Below, piece by piece: positions 57,426 to 64,000 of a DNA stretch of 64,000 bases (positions are counted from its first letter, which is position 1; every line of letters begins with the position of its first letter). Source of the DNA: Carex sylvatica (Eukaryota; Streptophyta; Magnoliopsida; Poales; Cyperaceae). The position numbers and the translations under genes were made by a program. A model generated the notes under the pieces. The model was not told the DNA's origin, made no database searches, and was given only the letters and a program-made list of their open reading frames with translations. The DNA lies in contig CAXKVR010000093.1 in assembly GCA_964058845.1 (NCBI GenBank), positions 62,001-126,000 of the forward strand. Reading direction: 5' to 3'.

Positions 57426-59794
57426 TTATTCTTAATATTAATTAGGACTCTAGAATAATGTCTGGATATCTCCATTTCTTCATTTTTATATTAAGCACGT
57501 AGTTGGCGAGATGTCATGAACTGCCAACGATTGCGATTAAAAGATAAAATTTCAGATTGAATATTAATCCTCCAATCAAATAGTATGTCTTCTTTACATC
57601 CAATGCATCCTTTTAATATTTTTCTACGTGTAGAAGTCTAAATTTTTTTAAACACGTACTCACCACGTACAAATTGTATCATTTTTCTGACTGGTCCTGG
57701 TTTCTTTCCATTTAAATGTCTTCATTTTCAAACTTGATAAATAATACCAGTGTTATTTTCAATTTCCACTTGAATTATTCACGAAACTTATAATGATTTT
57801 TTGTTGCCTAAGAATATCAATATCTTAATGCAATATTATGTGTATTCTAAAAGGCCAAGCTATTTTCGAATTATATCAGTACTATTTAGAATTTAAGGTC
57901 TTAAAATTACGACAAATAAAATTATACCTTGAGCATCTGTTAATTATTTCTTCAATGAATCTTTTGTTACAATTGTGACAGATATTTGTTAATTATGTAG
58001 TGCACACTTATTTCTTTAAAACGCTCACTTGCATTTTATTTAAATATATAGGTCTTTTATATAATGTACAGTTGTTCCAATTGTAAAATGAACACTAGTA
58101 TTTTGTGTAATACAAATATGTTTATTGTATGATGGCCATGCAATTACAACTTCTTTTTTTTAAAAATCTTCTTTTCTAATACCTATTCATTTATGAAAAG
58201 AATATTAAATATCTTTACAGTTCAAAATTCTATGACAAAGAGAGCACAATGTTCTTAATCTTATATAAATAGCTAGAAAGAATAAAAAGGCACCAACAAT
58301 AAGAGAACAAACTTCCACTATTGAGGAGCCATAACAACTTCTCATTTTAAATTTCCCTTAAGACCATAATGAGACATAATTAAGCTTTTCCATCATGGGA
58401 TTTAATCAGACACTTAATTAAGTATGATTAATATTAATTATGATTGTAACTAGATATGAATTTGGTTTGTATAGATAAAATATATGTACATAGTAACCCT
58501 AAATATAATTTGTTCAATACGTATGACCACATATATATGCAAAAATAATTCAAAATATAATACAAGAATCACAAATTTTATACATTGTGGAATTGTTCCT
58601 GCATTCCAAATTTATTATTATATGCATGCTTGCTAGATATTGTAGTACAATAAAAAAGTAATCACTATAATAATTCTATAGTAAGGTTTTATTTGATTCA
58701 AAATATCCTCATTATCAAATGCAATAAAATATATATTCAATAATCAGGTCAAATGTATATAGTCGAACTTTTGGTATAAATAAACTAGTAGTCTTAATTC
58801 CATTTGTTAGGTTTTGGATATATATGGCACCGGCCGTCTAGTGGCAGCTCAGGAAACATGTTCATTTTTATTATTTAATAACTATGATTTGGATGTTTTC
58901 AAAGATAATTATGTGAACTCAACTGTCCTCCTCTTGAACTTTTTTTTCTTAAGTAATTAACTTTATACGGTGAGGTACATGCATATCAATGGTTTGAATA
59001 ATTTTCACGGTGGGTTTTTATTTGAACCGCTGATCTTACAAATTTATTGGACCAAATTACTACAATGCTATTGCTATCATTAATTCCTTCATATGTTTAG
59101 CTAAACTAATTTGATGTACGAAGAAAATTGAGGGTCAAGTCATCCAACTAGACTAATATATTTATACGTGATCTTCATATGAGTTTCAAACTAATAACAT
59201 CTCTTATAGAAGGAATTGCATTTCTCACTAGACTAGCTAAATAATTAAGGCTGATTCTCAGCATAGCGTCTTTTGTGTGATGTTGAATTTATCAAATAAC
59301 ACTTTGGCATAGAGAACTAAAAGGAATGGTGAAACTTACACATGAAGGAACAACATAGGCTGTCAATGAAACATTTAGGGTTCTTATTTGTCAAACTTAC
59401 AGAGCATAGACCATATAGCTAGTCATTCGCATCCATGAAATTACGATTCAACTAATTTGATGAAACATTTGAAGCATATATATGGTTCTTATTTGTCAAA
59501 CATAGGGCAGAGTAGAAGTAAATTACAAAAGCATAGATCATATAGCTAGGCTGGAAAGAAGTTAATGCTTGAAGGGAGAGGTTTTGAAACTCTTTTTATT
59601 AGTTGGAAAATAAAATCATTACAAAAATATCTCAAACTTGTGTTCATATTAATTAATTGAACTACTGGTATCTCTCTTCAAAGAATGAGATCATTTGTTT
59701 CCTTCCCTAAGTATCTATGTAATATAGTTGCTGATAATTTGTACAAAATAGTTGATAGAGGGAGCCCACCTAATGAGTGATATTTAAATGAAGG
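57426..59794. other. Intergenic, no gene seen
   Basis: AT-rich DNA without a supported ORF. The stretches at 59340-59430 and 59440-59530 share TTCTTATTTGTCAAAC and CATATAGCTAG, a partial direct duplication. Confidence 0.45.
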
Positions 59795-60700
59795 GAGGTG
59801 ATAACAATACCTGCACTAAAATACCCTCAAAATTCTCGCACCATAACTATCATAATTACTTGGGAGGGCCATAACTACCTTGGAGGAACTGCAAAACTCC
59901 ATCAGTGAATTTTTTTATACAAGTATTAATATTGTTATTCTCAACTATTTAACCCTCTCCACGGATATATTTATACCTATGAGGTAAACAATTTTTATGT
60001 AACTAATTGTCTCTCTAGTCAAATCTCCCAAGTGTCCATGCACCATAAATACCTGAGAGGACCATACATGTTTCTAAAAATATTAATATTACCATATATT
60101 GGAGACCACAAAACTTTATATTTTTTTTACATATGACGTTGGATGACGTCTGAAAGTATTAATATCAAGTATTGCATGTATTTATACCTATGCACTAAAG
60201 TATTATGTGCTTATACATTATACAAAGTTTAATCTTTAGGCGTTTGATCTTATCATGTTACACATCAAAGTATTAATATGTTATTTTTTCAAGTATAAAT
60301 ATCTTACTTTGCAAGTATTTATACCTATGCATTGAAGTATTTATGCCTATGAGGTGAATTATTTTTGTTAGAGGAATGTTGATGCGGGGACGATTGAAAA
60401 AAATTAATGTGGAAATACGGGGTCCCCGCTACTTCATTAGAGAAATGTTGATGCGAGGACCATTTTGGAATTTGAAAAGGGGGGGTGATCATATCAAAAT
60501 ACGCTTGCAAGTATTATATCTTATTTTGCAAGTATTAATATCTTATTTTTTAAGTACTTATACCTATGAATGTTGACGCGAGGACAAGTGTGGGGACTGA
60601 AAAAGGGATTCATATAATTAGTGGAGATCATAGTACATCATTAGGGTTGCTGCGGGAATTTTTGAGGGACTGGGAAGGGAAGGGGTGATTCATATAATTA
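59795..60700. mobile_element. Element related to 56344-57425
   Basis: CCCTCAAAATTCTCGCA near 59822 pairs with the reverse of TGCGGGAATTTTTGAGGGAC near 60650. The interior has repeated AAGTATTAATAT and ATTTATACCTATG motifs as in the element at 56.3-57.4 kb. Its right flank ATAATTATTCTAAATTTAAT resembles 57422-57445. Ends are not fixed. Confidence 0.4.
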
Positions 60701-61527
60701 TTCTAAATTTAATTAGGAACTCTGCAGATCGATAACATAATTGATTACTCTGATAAATAATGTACTCTCAGCTGTACCTTTGCACATTTGTTCTCATTGT
60801 TCAAAACGACGAAATGAAATTAATAAAATTGACAGTAGCAGATGAAAGTTCCTGTGGAATAATACTCCGGCCTGGTACTAGGAATCCCTACGTACTAAAT
60901 TGAATCAGTTTTATATGAAAAGAACATGTGCCGTTACAATATTTCTCCTCAAATTTAAATAGCGAACAAGTAGGAATATACATCAGAGCAAAACAACCTA
61001 ATTAATATATGTGACTTAAGCTGGTTAGATCAAATGGAGACATTCAGTTATTAATTCAATAATTTTTGTAAATTAAAGTTGATATGAAGGAATAGCACAT
61101 ATTTATACACCTGAGAAATGTGGAACTTGATTTGCAATATATATACGAGGTGTTCTAAGTTTCAGTAATTGAAATATGTCAACTAGAGCATATATACGGG
61201 AAGAAGGAAAATAATTCAATTCCATAAAAAGAGAGAATATATATTGGTAAGTTTTCGGTTCCCAATTCTCTAGGAAAGGTTTATTTCTTGATTCTTTATA
61301 ATCTAGCTTATTACACAAAACTCAAATATAGCCGTCAATTAGTTTTTGTAAAACGACAACTGCAGCGAGAAGAGGTCAATTTAGGGGTGACCGTTGGAGA
61401 CCAGGAGGAAAAAGAAGAAGAAAAGATGAAGGGCAGTTCGGTCAAGAAGAAAGGGTAGAAATAATTACAGGAAGCTGAAACTGACATCGGGCCCCAGCCA
61501 TTAAATGGGGATGAACCGCTTCAATTA
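60701..61527. other. Intergenic, no gene seen
   Basis: AT-rich. A minus-strand ORF at 61103-61318 has no recognised domain. Confidence 0.45.
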
Positions 61528-61535
61528 GCTAAAGG

Positions 61536-62017
61536 TAGTGTGGAAAAAACGTGCCGTGCCGTGCCGTGCCGTGACTAACACGCCGTGACTTTGGTCACGT
61601 GCCGTGCCGTGACCAAAATTATGAAGGGTGGTCACGGCACGCGAGTCACGCCGTGACTCGCGTGCCGTGACCAAATCGTGCCGTGACCAAGTCGTGCCGT
61701 GACTCGCATGCCGTGATCAAGTCGTGCCGTGACCAAATCGGTGCTCCTAGTCTCCTACCTCCTCCCGTGCCATGTTTCATGCCGTGTTGTGCCGTGTCGT
61801 GCCGTGTTCCGTGCCGTGCTGTGCCGTGACGAAGGTAATTTCCGTGCCGTGCCGTGCCGTGTCTTCTTTGCTAACAATTGGTCACGGCACGCGAATGGTC
61901 ACGGCACGGGACACGCGAGGCACGGCACGTATCTAACATCCGTGCCGTGCCGTGCCGTGCCGGAACCGTGCCGTTCCGTGACGGAACCGGTTCCGGCGTG
62001 CCATTTTTCCCACTCTA
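61536..62017. mobile_element. hAT-type MITE rich in GTGCCGTG
   Basis: 482 bp flanked by perfect 8-bp duplications GCTAAAGG (61528-61535 and 62018-62025). It starts TAGTGTGGAAAAAACGTGCC and ends GGCGTGCCATTTTTCCCACTCTA. It is made mostly of GTGCCGTG/CACGGCAC repeats, related in inverted orientation to 44215-44589. The ORF at 61729-62022 is a repeat artefact. Confidence 0.9.
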
Positions 62018-62025
62018 GCTAAAGG

Positions 62026-63328
62026 GTTAAATTGAAGACACGTCAGCTGACATATCATCTAAATTTGCTGAAGTGTCAAGCGGAGAGAAATTACAGCATT
62101 CTACTTTACCAATTGTAATAATTCCTTCTGAGTTGTAATCGCCTATAAGAGGCAAATGAAACTATGAATTGTATTATGAAAATTATCAATCAATTTTAGA
62201 CAAAGTTGAGTTCTTGCTCTCAGTTGCGTTTCTATATTCCACTATCTTCCTCCATTCTGTTACATTCATTGATCTTTTGATTTTGATTGAGTTCTATTGC
62301 TTCTGAGAGATAATCTCATAGCAACAACATAAAAGGAATTAATAAAAAAATAAAGAAGAACCAAATAATTAACAATAATATTTGAGGGAACCTGACCAGG
62401 TACTTTTTTGGATGTTTGGACAGAAGTTAGAAGGCATGGAATAAATATTTATCTTATAGGAATATGAGGTGGGGGAAATTGTGCTCCGAGTTCAGATTTT
62501 CTAAAGTAACTCAATTTTTTAGTTTAGATCCGTACCGTCAGATTTGAATATGACTGTTAGATTAAAGGGGGCCCATGCAGTCGTGCACTCCACCTCGGAC
62601 CGGACTGGTCCGGATTTAAACTTAAAAATTGGGTTAGTTTAGGGGATCTGGACCCTCTCTCCTAGGGCCACACTGGCAGTTGTCTGGCACGCAGGGAGTA
62701 CTACTTGTGTAGATCCAAGTCATAACAGTACGTACTACTTGTATGCTTCCTAGATACTGTACTACATGTGTATACTACCACTGATAAGAGCTAAGCATGA
62801 GTCTAAATGATCTATATACAGACACAAATGTATTTTTATTTTATATTCTTCAGAATTTTTCCAATATTTTTTTGAGATAGGTAGATATTAAAACAATATT
62901 TTCGGATGGTTCAGGTTTTTAGATCAGGTGATTTTCTACTCATTTAAAAAAATCATAACAACTTCTAAAATCTTTAAGTTAGATCCCCAATAATATTTTT
63001 ATATAAAGATCATGTTGAGTAGTTTGATTATACTATTTAGACTTTGAAAACAGAAAAACATTCTTAATCAATAAAAATGTAAGGTTTCACTGACCTTAAA
63101 AAAAAGGAAATATATATAGATTGATAGCACGAACTGACGTGCACATTGCAAAATACCCTAGCCTCATTTCTCTATTATTATTACTATTCTACAATTAGGT
63201 CGTAATTAATTAATATGCTGTAGTAATAATAGAAGTAAACTAGTAAAGTCTTCCATAACCGAGATAGCCCATTGGAAATAAAAAAAAAATATTATAAAAG
63301 CATGGATATTATATGAAAATTGTTCCTC
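62026..63328. other. Upstream region of the NIP gene, with a MITE-like fragment
   Basis: No gene. About 62855-63060 shares TGATTTTCTAC, TTTTTGAGATAGGTAGA and ATAAAGATCATGTTGA with the MITEs in the OASTL introns and may be a degraded third copy. Promoter elements of the aquaporin gene should lie in the last few hundred bases. Confidence 0.4.
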
Positions 63329-63336
63329 TATAAAAA
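63329..63336 (+). promoter_or_regulatory. Candidate TATA box of the NIP gene
   Basis: TATAAAAA lies 72 bp before ATG 63401, giving a predicted 5' UTR of about 40 nt. Position and composition fit a plant TATA box; no transcript evidence. Confidence 0.5.
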
Positions 63337-63400
63337 CAGCATTGATCAGGTCAAGTCCTTAGAACCAACAAGCAACAGAGTTCAAGAAATTAAAGAAAAA

Positions 63401-63862
63401 ATGGCTTCTAACCTCCGTGTCCCGAGCTTCAGAAACGAGATCCACGACATGGATACAGTTCAAATGGCCGCCACCTATAAACCAACAGTCCCGCCATCTC
63501 CTTCGCCATCTATCACTCTATACTACCCTCCAAATCTCTTCAAAAAAGTATGTACGACATGTTTATATACTCGAATTTTTTTACATAATTTCTATTCAAG
63601 CAAATGACATAATTTTTGTTTTGTTTCGGTTTTGAAGGTTATCTCGGAGATAATCGCTACGTTCTTGCTGGTGTTTGTGACATGCGGTGCAGCAGGGATA
63701 AGTGCGGCCAACCCATCACGTATATCTCAGTTGGGGCAGTCTGTGGCAGGAGGTCTCATTGTGACAGTCATGATATACTCGGTTGGCCATATCTCTGGTG
63801 CACACATGAATCCGGCAGTTACTCTTGCGTTCGCGACGTATCGCCACTTCCCATGGATACAG
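63401..63862 (+). CDS. NIP2-1: NIP2;1/Lsi1-type aquaporin (silicon channel), 5' exons only
   Basis: Exon 1 is 63401-63547 ([20 protein letters not shown] ... NLFKK) and exon 2 is 63638-63862, both GT-AG and in phase 0, giving the first 124 residues. The gene continues beyond the window. Visible are the cytosolic N-terminus, helix 1 ([20 protein letters not shown]), helix 2 ([19 protein letters not shown]) and the first NPA box ([12 protein letters not shown]). The pattern [20 protein letters not shown] with G at the helix-2 selectivity position is that of NIP-III (NIP2) channels, which pass silicic acid, arsenite, boric acid and urea across the plasma membrane. Selectivity residues in helix 5 and loop E and the second NPA box lie outside the window, so silicon permeability cannot be confirmed. 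It is independent of the other genes here. Confidence 0.9.
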
Positions 63863-64000
63863 GTTTGACTTGTTTCTTTCTCTCTTAAATGTCAATAGAT
63901 CTCTCTCTCTCTTCTCTCTCTTATGTATTCATGAGGAAGCAACTAGGCTGCCAGTTAGCCAAAGGGGAATAAAGGCATACCTCAGTTGAGGAATCAATTA
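63863..64000 (+). other. Start of NIP intron 2 at the window edge
   Basis: Begins GTTTGACTTG after CAG and includes a CT-rich run (63900-63920). The next exon is not in the window. Confidence 0.7.

Noticed and set aside
61729..62022. Cys/Arg/Val-rich ORF
   Set aside because: It is a translation of GTGCCGTG repeats within a MITE.
1..64000. CRISPR arrays, bacterial operons, rRNA genes, organelle inserts
   Set aside because: No regularly spaced identical repeats with unique spacers, no prokaryote-like gene packing, and no rRNA or organelle gene sequence was recognised.

Overview
The window is nuclear DNA of a flowering plant, most likely a non-grass eudicot. It is AT-rich, its protein genes are split by many GT-AG introns, and it is crowded with plant-type transposons. 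I cannot name the species. An Lsi1-type NIP aquaporin, a class absent from Brassicaceae as far as I know, argues against that family.

Three host genes look intact and all lie on the + strand. (1) 5430-13241 is a 14-exon malectin-like/LRR receptor kinase of the LRR-I group; the inferred exons join without a frame break into 875 codons. (2) 37067-40921 is a 10-exon cytosolic O-acetylserine (thiol) lyase of exactly 325 aa. (3) 63401 to the window edge is the 5' part of a NIP2;1/Lsi1-type silicon channel gene. An F-box relic lies on the minus strand at 22.4-23.6 kb. The genes belong to unrelated pathways (cell-surface signalling, cysteine synthesis, metalloid transport) and show no functional linkage.

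Most of the rest is transposon. A decayed 6.9-kb L1-type LINE (14.76-21.64 kb) has an extra 5' ORF. A 5.47-kb hAT element (30.44-35.91 kb) carries an intron-containing transposase with one visible frameshift, and a 942-bp deletion derivative of the same family lies in opposite orientation at 25.99-26.94 kb. A Mutator-like element (41.92-44.61 kb) has a perfect 9-bp target duplication and two nested insertions beside its right end. A 5.16-kb CACTA element (48.13-53.30 kb) lacks any transposase but carries exon-intron pieces of two unrelated host genes, isoamylase 1 and a CERK1-like LysM receptor kinase, all in the same orientation. Numerous small hAT and Mutator MITEs are delimited here by their target duplications, and several are nested.

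Other structure includes a tandem duplication (24.6-25.7 / 25.8-27.6 kb) whose second copy holds the small hAT, a ~500-bp compound tetranucleotide microsatellite inside the kinase gene, a foldback element at 28.6-29.2 kb, and related MITEs inside introns of the cysteine synthase gene. All identifications rest on reading motifs, reading frames, splice sites and flanking duplications by eye; no database search was run.
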